Positions 1 through 5,859 of a stretch of DNA of 6,220 bases are shown here, in pieces. A program made the translations under genes and the position numbers. This stretch comes from an uncultured Planctomycetaceae bacterium (GTDB taxonomy: Bacteria; Planctomycetota; Planctomycetia; Pirellulales; UBA1268): NCBI GenBank assembly GCA_903885855.1, contig CAISKG010000294.1:1-6220 (forward strand). The letters are read 5' to 3'. A model generated the notes under the pieces. The model was not told the origin of the DNA. It saw only the letters and a program-made list of their open reading frames with translations, and ran no database searches. The first letter of the stretch is position 1; the number at the start of each line of letters is the position of its first letter.

Positions 1-1
1 A

Positions 2-604
2 CCGCGGCGGCGCGACCGCGGCGGCGAGGTGCGGCGCCGGCCGCCGGCGCGGCCCCGGCGCGACGACGACGACGAGCGCGAGGGGCCGCACGAGATCGCC
101 TTCGTCGGCGACCTCACCGACAACGAGGCCGACCTCACCGACAAGCTCCTCGCCGTGCCCTCCGGCGGGGAATGCACGATCTGGTTCGACTCCCCCGGCG
201 GCAATCCCTACGCCGCGATGGCCCTGGCGACGCTCATGCGCCTGCGCGGCCTGCGCGCCACCGGGATCGTCGGCGGGGAATGCTCGTCGGCGGCGCTGTG
301 GCCCTTCGCCACCTGCACGCGCCGGCTGGTGACGCCCTTCAGCGTGTTCCTCTTCCACCCCATGAAGTGGCAGAGCGAGGAGCACATCGGGATCACCGAG
401 GCGGCGGAGTGGTCGCGGCACTTCGTCGAGCTCGAGGCCGACATGGACCGCATGCTGTGCGACCTCTTCGGCAGGGCCCACGACCTCATCGCCCTGTGGA
501 TCAAGACCCACCGCTACGTCTCCGGCCGGGAGATGGTGGAGGCGGGGCTGGCCGAGATGGTCGGCCTGGAACCGCTTCCCGATCCGGTCCGGCCCGCGGA
601 GTGA
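2..604 (+). CDS. ClpP-fold serine protease-like protein (ClpP/SDH superfamily), 5' end uncertain
   Basis: Resembles the proteolytic subunit of Clp protease (peptidase family S14, ClpP/crotonase fold), which in the cytoplasm cleaves peptides fed by an AAA+ unfoldase. Numbered from the GTG at 29 (191 aa), the fold's marks are SPGG at 55-58, the nucleophile region GECSSAAL at 83-90 with Ser87 as the likely catalytic serine, and His110 in FLFHP. The stretch HRYVSGREMVEAGLAE (161-176) aligns with the ClpP segment DRFLSAPEAVEYGLVD, but the triad Asp is replaced by His161. The protein is therefore either a divergent enzyme or a non-proteolytic ClpP relative. The N-terminal 20 residues are low complexity (Arg/Pro-rich, then a run of four Asp) and unlike the ClpP propeptide. 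The reading frame is open to the left edge without a stop, so the true start may be upstream of the window; GTG 29 is the first start codon inside it and has no good ribosome-binding site. No Clp ATPase is nearby. Fold confidence is high; activity is uncertain. Confidence 0.85.
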   Translation, partial: PRRRDRGGEVRRRPPARPRRDDDDEREGPHEIAFVGDLTDNEADLTDKLLAVPSGGECTIWFDSPGGNPYAAMALATLMRLRGLRATGIVGGECSSAALWPFATCTRRLVTPFSVFLFHPMKWQSEEHIGITEAAEWSRHFVELEADMDRMLCDLFGRAHDLIALWIKTHRYVSGREMVEAGLAEMVGLEPLPDPVRPAE

Positions 605-611
605 GCCACCC

Positions 612-620
612 TGCTACCAT
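612..620 (+). promoter_or_regulatory. Candidate extended -10 promoter element
   Basis: TGCTACCAT fits an extended -10 element (TGnTAnnAT) for a sigma-70-type factor. It lies 8 bases after the stop of the ClpP-like gene and about 100 bases ahead of the secreted-protein gene. No convincing -35 hexamer is visible, which extended -10 promoters can tolerate. If real, transcription would start near 627, giving a leader of about 90 bases containing the two hairpins listed next. Such a short motif can occur by chance. Confidence 0.3.
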
Positions 621-624
621 TTCC

Positions 625-655
625 ACGCCGCCGGGGCATGGCCCCCGGCCGGCGT
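625..655 (+). terminator. GC-rich hairpin after the ClpP-like gene (possible terminator or leader structure)
   Basis: The arms ACGCCG+CCGGGG (625-636) and CCCCGG+CCGGCGT (643-655) pair through about 12 base pairs with one bulged C around a 6-base loop. It begins 20 bases past the stop of the upstream gene, where a terminator would be expected. No T-run follows, so it is not a canonical Rho-independent terminator. It may instead be a structured leader of the next gene if the promoter candidate at 612 is real. Confidence 0.35.
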
Positions 656-673
656 CCCGTCCGCCCAGTCCCC

Positions 674-693
674 GGCCGAACCGCCGTTCGGCC
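674..693 (+). promoter_or_regulatory. Perfect 8-bp stem-loop in the leader of the secreted-protein gene
   Basis: GGCCGAAC (674-681) and GTTCGGCC (686-693) are exact reverse complements around the 4-base loop CGCC. The stem ends 10 bases before the GAGGAG ribosome-binding site and 22 bases before the start codon. It includes A-T pairs, so it is not merely a product of a GC-only background. It could be a terminator lacking a T-tract, an mRNA-stabilising stem, or an operator read as DNA. Confidence 0.4.
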
Positions 694-703
694 CGCCCTT
701 CCC

Positions 704-709
704 GAGGAG
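704..709 (+). promoter_or_regulatory. Ribosome-binding site deciding the start at 716
   Basis: GAGGAG sits 6 bases before ATG 716 and is the best Shine-Dalgarno match in the window. It supports ATG 716 over the in-frame ATG at 638, which would add 26 Pro/Arg-rich residues in front of an otherwise textbook signal peptide. Confidence 0.6.
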
Positions 710-715
710 CCCACC

Positions 716-1303
716 ATGCGTCGCCTCCGCGCCCGCTTCGCCTGTCTCGCGCTGTCGCTCGTCCTGCCGCTGGCCGCGTCGCACGCCACGGCCCAGGAGG
801 CCGCCGAGGGGCTGGCCTTCACGATCGCCGACGGGGGCTATTCGCTGGCGGCGCCGGAGGGCTGGAAGCGCGTGCAGCCGAAGTCGTCGATCGTGGAGAC
901 CGAGTTCTCCGTGCCCTCGGAGGGGGAGGGGGTGCCGCCCGGGCGGATGACCGTGATGGGTGCCGGGGGCAGCGTGCAGGCCAACGTCGACCGCTGGTAC
1001 GGGCAGTTCACCCAGCCCGACGGCAAGGCGACGAAGGACAAGGCCGCCACCAAGACCCTCAAGCTCGCCGGCTGCCAGGTGACGATCGTCGACATCTCCG
1101 GCACCTACAAGGACGCCCCGGCCGGCCCCTTCGCCGGCGGCAAGGCGGTGGATCGCCCCGACTACCGGATGCTGGCGGCGATCGTGGAAACGCCCGGCCA
1201 GGGGAACTACTTTCTGAAGTTCTACGGACCGGGGAAGACGGTGGCGGACCACGCCGACGGATTCCGCGCGATGGTGGAGGGGCTGGTGGCGGCGGGCAAG
1301 TGA
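716..1303 (+). CDS. Secreted protein of unknown function (PsbP/DUF1795-like appearance)
   Basis: I do not recognise this 195-residue protein as a named family. It has a clear signal peptide: basic MRRLRAR, a hydrophobic core at about 8-21, and a likely signal peptidase I site after ATA at 24-26, giving a mature protein of about 169 residues starting QEAAEG. It is not a lipoprotein, because no Cys follows the hydrophobic core. The mature part contains a 'GYSLAAPEGWKRV' segment (41-53), a central part with one Cys (Cys120), and a C-terminal 'YFLKFYGPGKTVADHADGFRAMV' segment (165-187). An early Y-x-L-x-x-P-x-G-W motif and a late 'tV..h...F..mv' helix are typical of small PsbP/Mog1/DUF1795-like domains, so that fold is a reasonable but unproven guess. 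It precedes the membrane ATPase gene by 40 bases on the same strand, so the two may be co-transcribed. Confidence 0.85.
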   Translation: MRRLRARFACLALSLVLPLAASHATAQEAAEGLAFTIADGGYSLAAPEGWKRVQPKSSIVETEFSVPSEGEGVPPGRMTVMGAGGSVQANVDRWYGQFTQPDGKATKDKAATKTLKLAGCQVTIVDISGTYKDAPAGPFAGGKAVDRPDYRMLAAIVETPGQGNYFLKFYGPGKTVADHADGFRAMVEGLVAAGK

Positions 1304-1343
1304 CCCGCCCCCATCCCCCGGCGACAACGAGGGCGCGGACGCG

Positions 1344-2828
1344 ATGAAGATCCAGGACTTCCTCGACCACCACGGCATCGAGGGCAATCCGTTCGCCGAG
1401 GAGGACGCCCAGAACGACACCGTCTTCAAGCGGGTCTGCCTGGAGTCGACCTTCCATCCCGCCTGGGACAAGGTCTACGGCAACCCCGACGACCCGAGCA
1501 CCGCGATCGTGTTCGGCGAGAAGGGGTCGGGGAAGACGGCCCTCAAGCTGCAGATGGTGCGGCAGTTCGAGAAGCACGGCGAGGAGCACCCCGGGCGGAA
1601 GACGTTCGTCGTGCTCTACGACGACTTCAATCCCTTCCTCGACCGCTTCCTCGACCGGGTCGGTCCGCGGCGGCCGGTGGAACGGACGCTCGCCCAATGG
1701 CGTCTGTGGGACCACATCGACGCCATCCTCGCCATCGGCACCACGCAACTGGTGACGGCCCTCATCGACGGCGGCGGCCGCGACCGCCCCCGGCTCTCGC
1801 CCCCCCAGGCCCGCGACCTGGCGCTCCTGGCCGCCTGCTACGACCAGTCGACCGGCGAGACCTTCCCCTCGCGCTGGGCGCGGCTGCGCCGGCTGAGCGG
1901 CTACAGCCTCCTGCGCACCGCCTGGAAGCCGGCGCTGGGGGTGGCGGCGGTGGCACTGGTGCTCCTGGCCCTCGCCGGCTCGGCGCGCACCGGCACGGGA
2001 TGGAGCGGGATCGTGCCGCCGGGGGCCCCCTGGTGGGTGCCGCTGGCGTTCGTCGCCGCGGCCTGGGTGCCCTGGCTCGTGGGACGCGCACGGGGCTGGT
2101 GGACGGCGCGGCAGGTGGTCCGCAGCATGCGCACCGGCAACCGCACGGTGGGCCAACTGGCGCAGGCGCTGTCGCGCATGCCGGCGGCGGACCTCGCCGG
2201 CCAGCCCCTCCCGCGCCACGCCCGCAGCGACGACCGCTACGAATTGCTCGCCAAGTTCCAGGGGGTGCTCGGGGCGCTCGGGCACTCGGGCATGGTGGTG
2301 ATCATCGACCGCGTCGACGAGCCGCACGCCATCAACGGCCAGGCCGAGCGGATGCGGCTGCTGGTCTGGCCGCTGCTCGACAACAAGTTTCTCAAGTCGC
2401 CGGGCCTGGGCTTCAAGCTCCTCCTCCCCGACGAGCTCTACCGCTTCATCGAACGCGAGGACGAGCAGTTCAACCAGCGCGCCCGCCTCGACAAGCAGAA
2501 CCTCGTGCCGGGCCTGGAATGGACCGGCGAGACGCTCTACGACATCGCCTCGCAGCGCGTGCAGGCGGCCGGGCGCAGGAGCCCCCCCGCCACCCTCGCC
2601 GAGCTCTTCGACCCGGCGCTCGACCGGCGCCGGCTCATCGACGGGCTGCGGACGCTGCGCGTGCCCCGGAACCTCTTCAAGTTTCTCCACCGGCTGCTCG
2701 TGGCCCACTGCCATTCCCACACCGCCGAGCAACCCGTGTGGACGATCCCCGTCGAGCTCTTCGAACGCGAGCTGGCGGTCTTCCGCCGCGATCAGGACGC
2801 CTTCGACCGGGGCCTGGCCCCGCGCTGA
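1344..2828 (+). CDS. Membrane-anchored P-loop ATPase, KAP-like architecture
   Basis: A 494-residue P-loop NTPase. The N-terminus (FLDHHGIEGNPFAEEDA, 6-22) resembles the 'G-x-x-x-NPF' motif of ExeA-type AAA proteins. Walker A is GEKGSGKT at 58-65. Walker B is VVIIDRVDEP at 318-327, with Asp322 and a likely catalytic Asp325/Glu326 pair. Between them lie two hydrophobic helices at about 196-213 and 229-247, joined by a loop of about 15 residues and flanked by Arg/Lys-rich stretches (178-195 and 248-265). By the positive-inside rule the ATPase core is cytoplasmic and only the short loop is external. A membrane hairpin inserted in the P-loop domain is the hallmark of KAP NTPases, and the 'RVPRNLFKFLHRLL' segment (439-452) recalls the sensor-2-like 'PR.iKRf.N' motif of KAP/STAND-related ATPases. 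It may instead be another family such as the Sll1717-type P-loop ATPases. Substrate and role are unknown; energy-dependent remodelling at the inner membrane is inference. Start: ATG 1344, with a weak GAGGG 10 bases upstream. Confidence 0.88.
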   Translation: MKIQDFLDHHGIEGNPFAEEDAQNDTVFKRVCLESTFHPAWDKVYGNPDDPSTAIVFGEKGSGKTALKLQMVRQFEKHGEEHPGRKTFVVLYDDFNPFLDRFLDRVGPRRPVERTLAQWRLWDHIDAILAIGTTQLVTALIDGGGRDRPRLSPPQARDLALLAACYDQSTGETFPSRWARLRRLSGYSLLRTAWKPALGVAAVALVLLALAGSARTGTGWSGIVPPGAPWWVPLAFVAAAWVPWLVGRARGWWTARQVVRSMRTGNRTVGQLAQALSRMPAADLAGQPLPRHARSDDRYELLAKFQGVLGALGHSGMVVIIDRVDEPHAINGQAERMRLLVWPLLDNKFLKSPGLGFKLLLPDELYRFIEREDEQFNQRARLDKQNLVPGLEWTGETLYDIASQRVQAAGRRSPPATLAELFDPALDRRRLIDGLRTLRVPRNLFKFLHRLLVAHCHSHTAEQPVWTIPVELFERELAVFRRDQDAFDRGLAPR

Positions 2829-2859
2829 TCCCCGCGCCCCGCGATCGCACGGGTGTCCC

Positions 2860-2875
2860 TCCCGCCCTGTCGGGA
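2860..2875 (+). other. Small stem-loop between the ATPase gene and apbE
   Basis: TCCCG (2860-2864) and CGGGA (2871-2875) form a 5-bp stem around CCCTGT, ending 6 bases before the apbE start codon. It could partly occlude initiation, and apbE has no visible Shine-Dalgarno sequence. Stems this short are common by chance at this GC content. Confidence 0.2.
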
Positions 2876-2881
2876 TTCCCC

Positions 2882-3991
2882 ATGCCTCCCCACGAGCGTG
2901 AACCACCCGGCGGCCCGCCGGCCGCCGCGCCGGCGCACGAGAAGCCGGGCCCCGCGGCGCCCCTCCCGCCGGGCGCGGCGGCGGCGCCCACGGAGCTGCA
3001 CACGCTCGTGGTGGGGCGCGAGGCGATGGCCTGCCGCTTCGAGGTGGTGTTCAACGTCGGCGAGGTGCGCGGCGACACGGCGCTGGGGCTGGCCGCGCTC
3101 GACCTGGTCGACGAGATCGAGGCCCGGATCAGCATTTACCGGGCCACGAGCGAGCTGGCCTGCCTCAACGCCCGCGCCGCCGGGAGCTGGCAGGGGGTGT
3201 CGGACGACCTGCTCGCGTTCCTGCTCGAGGCACGCGGGCTCTTCGAGCGCACCGCCGGTGCCTTCGATCCCGCCGCCGGCAGCCTGGTGCGGGCCTGGGG
3301 CTTCTTCGAGCGGCGCGGGCGCACCCCCGACGCCGCCGCGCTCGCCGCCGCCCGCGCCGCCGCCGGCATGGCGGGCGTGGAGATCGATCCCGCCGGGGCC
3401 CGCGTGCGCTTCACGCGCCCCGGGATCGAGATCAATCCCGGCGCCATCGGCAAGGGCTGGGCCCTCGACCGGGCGCTCGAGATGCTCCGGGCCGCCGGCG
3501 TGCCGAGCGTGCTGCTGCACGGGGGCTCGAGCAGCGTCCGCGCCCTGGGCACGCAGGGTCCGGCGACGGCGGGGCGCGCCGGATGGCGCGTGGGGATCCG
3601 CGATCCGCTCCGTCCGGGGCGGCGCCTGGCGACGGTCACCCTCCTCGACCGCGCCCTGGGGACGAGCGGATCGGGAACGCAGTTTTTCGTCGACCGCGGC
3701 CGCCGCCTCGGCCACATCCTCGACCCGCGCTCGGGGCTGCCCGCGGAAGGGGTGCTTTCGGCCACGGTCGTCGCGCCGCGGGCCGCCGCCGCCGACGCCC
3801 TCTCCACGGCGCTGTATGTGCTCGGGCCGGCCGGGCTCGACGTCGTCGCGCCGGCCGGGGGCGACGTGGCGGCGATCCTCGTCGTGCCCGCCAGGCGCTC
3901 CGGCGCCGTGCGCGTGCTCTCGGCCAATCTCGATCCGGCCCTCGTGGAGCCGGTGGCGCGGGAGGGGGTGGACTGGGTGCGCGCCGGCTGA
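2882..3991 (+). CDS. apbE: FAD:protein FMN transferase (ApbE family)
   Basis: ApbE enzymes use FAD and Mg2+ to attach FMN covalently to a Thr/Ser of target flavoproteins such as NqrB/C, RnfG and FMN-binding-domain proteins. The 369-residue product shows the family motifs in order: AMACRFEVVF (48-57), FDPAAGSLVRAWGF (128-141), INPGAIGKGWALDRA (184-198), LLHGGSSSVRALG (211-223), GTSGSG (260-265), GHILDPRSGLPAEG (277-290) and ADALSTALYVLG (304-315). Asp305 and Thr309 match the Mg2+-site pair and His278 matches the HI-DP motif. Where many members have GG-D after the nucleotide-site strand, this one has GG-SSS. The start at ATG 2882 gives a 35-residue Pro/Ala/Gly-rich N-terminus with neither a hydrophobic segment nor a lipobox Cys, so the enzyme looks cytoplasmic, unlike exported bacterial ApbE lipoproteins. 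It lies 53 bases after the ATPase gene. No [ST]GA[ST] flavinylation motif is evident in its neighbours, so the target is probably encoded elsewhere. Confidence 0.93.
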   Translation: MPPHEREPPGGPPAAAPAHEKPGPAAPLPPGAAAAPTELHTLVVGREAMACRFEVVFNVGEVRGDTALGLAALDLVDEIEARISIYRATSELACLNARAAGSWQGVSDDLLAFLLEARGLFERTAGAFDPAAGSLVRAWGFFERRGRTPDAAALAAARAAAGMAGVEIDPAGARVRFTRPGIEINPGAIGKGWALDRALEMLRAAGVPSVLLHGGSSSVRALGTQGPATAGRAGWRVGIRDPLRPGRRLATVTLLDRALGTSGSGTQFFVDRGRRLGHILDPRSGLPAEGVLSATVVAPRAAAADALSTALYVLGPAGLDVVAPAGGDVAAILVVPARRSGAVRVLSANLDPALVEPVAREGVDWVRAG

Positions 3992-4011
3992 AGCGCCCGC
4001 CCGCGGCGTGC

Positions 4012-4962
4012 TCAGAAGGCGCCGGCGCAGCCGAGCTGGAAGGTGGTGGCCGGGCCGCTGCGGTCGGTGGCCGCCCCCCAGTTGCCGAACACCGACAGCC
4101 GGTCGCTGGGGTACCAGATGAAGCCGCCGCCGATGACGGTCTGGGCGGCCAGCCGCGGCAGCGCCGACTCGTTCTGGAAGCCGTGGACGAACAGGTCGAA
4201 GTCGGCGGTGACGGGCTTCGTGAACGCCCACTGGGCCACGACGATCGGCGCGTAGGCCTCCAGCGCGGTGGAGTCGGCGGCGAGGCCGACGTTCCACTCG
4301 GCGACGACGTCCCAGGGGAGCGTGGTGCGAAACAGCATCGTCATCCCCGGCTGCGTACCGGCGTCGAAGGCCGGCGAGCCCCACGGCGACTGGATGTAGG
4401 CCTCGAAGCCGACGGCGGGGAGGAACCACTCCCGGTTCTCCTCCCAGAAGTGGATCTTGGTGTCGAACGTCAGCGGCGAGAAGCCGGTCGTCTCCCCGGC
4501 GCCGAAGCCGGCGGCCTGCCAGGTGTAGCCGCTGGAGAAGAGGCGGAACTCCACCCGATCGGTGAGGCCGAGGCGGACGAGGAACTCGGCGTTGTAGGTC
4601 GACGGCTGCACGCCGCCGATCGCCGAGGTCCAGAAGACGGGGCTCGTCTCGAGGTAGGCGGCGCCGCGCGGGAGCGTCTCCGGGCTGTTGGGGTAATTGG
4701 CGGTGTCGGGGCCCGGCTCGCGGATCGTGTGCGGGCGTCGCGCGCGGAGCGGATCGGTCCCCTCCGGGAACGCCTCGGCGAGGAACCGCGTCCAGGGGAA
4801 GGGAGCGTCACGGGCGGCGTCGGGGGGCGGCGACTCCCCGGCGGCGAGCCCGGCGGTGAGCCCGGCCACCGCCGCCACGGCGCGGAGGGCCAGCCGGCCC
4901 GGCGACCGGACGGGCGCGGGGGAGCCGGGCGGGCCGGGGCTCGGAAAGGAAGGACGCCGCAT
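4012..4962 (-). CDS. Outer-membrane beta-barrel protein, PF13557-like ('transporter')
   Basis: A 316-residue protein predicted to be exported and inserted in the outer membrane. A long N-region rich in Pro and Arg (1-25) precedes a hydrophobic signal core at about 25-41, with cleavage likely near AAGES (41-44). A linker of about 60 residues leads to the barrel. From about 115 there are alternating short amphipathic strands: NAEFLVRLGLTDRVEFRLF (124-142), FSPLTFDTKIHF (161-172), FLPAVGFEAYIQSPWG (180-195), MTMLFRTTLPWDVVAEWNVGL (207-227), YAPIVVAQWAFTKPVTADFDLF (237-258), QTVIGGGFIWYPSDRLSVFGNWG (274-296). The 'r.GltdrvE.r' strand followed by 'dt.K..f' and a late 'G.....d.l.vf.n.G' is typical of the PF13557 group (MetA phenol-degradation pathway proteins), whose members are mostly of unknown substrate. 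The chain ends in Phe, as expected of the Bam-recognised C-terminal strand. It converges on apbE with 20 bases between stops and diverges from the DedA gene. No good Shine-Dalgarno sequence precedes its ATG. Confidence 0.85.
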   Translation of the reverse strand: MRRPSFPSPGPPGSPAPVRSPGRLALRAVAAVAGLTAGLAAGESPPPDAARDAPFPWTRFLAEAFPEGTDPLRARRPHTIREPGPDTANYPNSPETLPRGAAYLETSPVFWTSAIGGVQPSTYNAEFLVRLGLTDRVEFRLFSSGYTWQAAGFGAGETTGFSPLTFDTKIHFWEENREWFLPAVGFEAYIQSPWGSPAFDAGTQPGMTMLFRTTLPWDVVAEWNVGLAADSTALEAYAPIVVAQWAFTKPVTADFDLFVHGFQNESALPRLAAQTVIGGGFIWYPSDRLSVFGNWGAATDRSGPATTFQLGCAGAF

Positions 4963-5068
4963 GGCGAACACTGGGCCTCGGGCCCCCCACCGGGCCTTTT
5001 CCCACACACCCCCAGCCGCCGCAAGGCCGATCGGCGGAAGCGGCCCTGCCCCGCCGGGCTCCCCGGAG

Positions 5069-5074
5069 TACACT
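5069..5074 (+). promoter_or_regulatory. Candidate -10 element ahead of the DedA-family gene
   Basis: TACACT resembles a sigma-70 -10 hexamer and is among the few AT-containing stretches in the 162-base divergent gap 4963-5124. It would give a leader of about 45 bases. No -35 match is seen at the usual spacing. A weak stem at 5016-5021/5032-5037 (CCGCCG/CGGCGG, 10-base loop) lies upstream. No clear minus-strand promoter for the barrel gene was found in this gap. Confidence 0.25.
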
Positions 5075-5124
5075 GTCGCGGCCGTATCGCATGCCGAATC
5101 CCCGGGGCGCCGACCGACGCAATC

Positions 5125-5859
5125 ATGTTCGAGTGGTTCGAGCGGGGTTCCTACCTCGGCATCGTGCTCTTCCTCACGCTCACCGGCATCGGCCTGCCGG
5201 TTCCCGAGGAGGTCCCGATCGTCTTCGCCGGCGTCGCCAGCCGTGCCGGCGCGATGCATTGGTACTACGCCCTGCCCGCCTGCCTCATCGGCGCGGTGCT
5301 CGGCGACAGCCTGATGTACGCCGTGGGGCGCTTTTTCGGGGCCCGCATCCTCCGCACCCACCCCTGGTGGTCGGGGTTCCTCACCCCGGAGCGGGAAAAG
5401 AAGATCGAGGAACTGATCCAGCGGCACGGGATCAAGGCCTTCTTCGTGGCCCGCTTCCTGGTGGGGCTGCGGAGTCCCTTCTACCTCACCGCCGGCATGC
5501 TGCGGGTGAAGTACCGCTGGTTCCTCCTCTCCGACGTCATGTGCGCCTCGGTGGTGATCGGCGGCTTCTTCGGCCTCTCCTACCTCTTCGGCGACCGGAT
5601 CACCGGCCTGATCCGCTCCGCCGAACGCGGACTGACCCTCCTGGCGATCTCGCTGGGGGTGCTCGCGGTGGTGGCGTTCTTCTGGTTCCGCAAGCGGCGC
5701 CTGCAGATGCTCGACACCGATCCGGATGCGTTGTTCGAGAAGAAGGAATTGATCTTCGGCCCGGCCGCCGACGGCATCATCGACGCCGTGGGCATCGGCG
5801 ACGAGCACCGCCCCGGGCCCGACCGGGCCGCCGGCGAGCGCCCGCTTCGGCGCGACTGA
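5125..5859 (+). CDS. DedA-family integral membrane protein (VTT/SNARE-associated domain)
   Basis: A 244-residue inner-membrane protein of the DedA family (PF09335), whose characterised bacterial members act in recycling the undecaprenyl-phosphate carrier across the membrane and in proton-coupled envelope homeostasis. The family motif G-x-G-LPVPEE is at 21-29, with acidic Glu28/Glu29. A second acidic site is in GAVLGDSLMY (56-65, Asp61). The conserved basic motif FFVARFLVGLRSPFYLTAG (106-124) supplies Arg110 and Arg116. Hydrophobic segments lie at about 10-38, 47-68, 106-124, 134-156 and 168-188; the first and third probably include re-entrant parts. The last 55 residues (190-244) form a charged, non-membrane tail starting RKRRLQ, longer than in many DedA proteins of about 200-220 residues. 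ATG 5125 starts directly on the first family helix and has no Shine-Dalgarno sequence. Family assignment is firm; the actual lipid substrate is not shown by sequence. Confidence 0.92.
   Translation: MFEWFERGSYLGIVLFLTLTGIGLPVPEEVPIVFAGVASRAGAMHWYYALPACLIGAVLGDSLMYAVGRFFGARILRTHPWWSGFLTPEREKKIEELIQRHGIKAFFVARFLVGLRSPFYLTAGMLRVKYRWFLLSDVMCASVVIGGFFGLSYLFGDRITGLIRSAERGLTLLAISLGVLAVVAFFWFRKRRLQMLDTDPDALFEKKELIFGPAADGIIDAVGIGDEHRPGPDRAAGERPLRRD

Noticed and set aside
172..1347. A 391-codon plus-strand frame across the ClpP-like and secreted-protein genes
   Set aside because: His/Arg/Pro/Gly-rich composition, out of frame with two genes that have a catalytic motif and a signal peptide respectively.
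2841..2848. GCGATCGC, the HIP1-type palindrome known from cyanobacteria
   Set aside because: I noticed only this one copy, and the 8-base palindrome is expected occasionally at this GC content.
1059..2906. A 615-codon open frame on the minus strand opposite the secreted-protein and ATPase genes
   Set aside because: It is a low-complexity Arg/Gly/Ala/Glu-rich translation with no domain, typical of antisense frames in very GC-rich DNA. The plus-strand genes have clear motifs in their own frame.
2792..4429. A 545-codon open frame on the minus strand opposite apbE
   Set aside because: It is shadowed by apbE, whose motifs are unmistakable, and also overlaps the barrel gene out of frame. No recognisable protein features.
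4981..5000. GGCCC/GGGCC stem (4981-4985/4992-4996) followed by TTTT, resembling a plus-strand terminator
   Set aside because: The stem is only 5 bp and no plus-strand gene ends nearby. It would act only on antisense read-through, so I do not call it.
3583..5124. Upstream in-frame extension of the DedA frame by 514 codons
   Set aside because: This part is antisense to the barrel gene and low complexity. The DedA family homology begins directly at ATG 5125.
4963..5808. Upstream in-frame extension of the minus-strand barrel frame
   Set aside because: It is antisense to the DedA gene and reads as Glu/His/Gly-rich noise. ATG 4962 is followed by a signal peptide.
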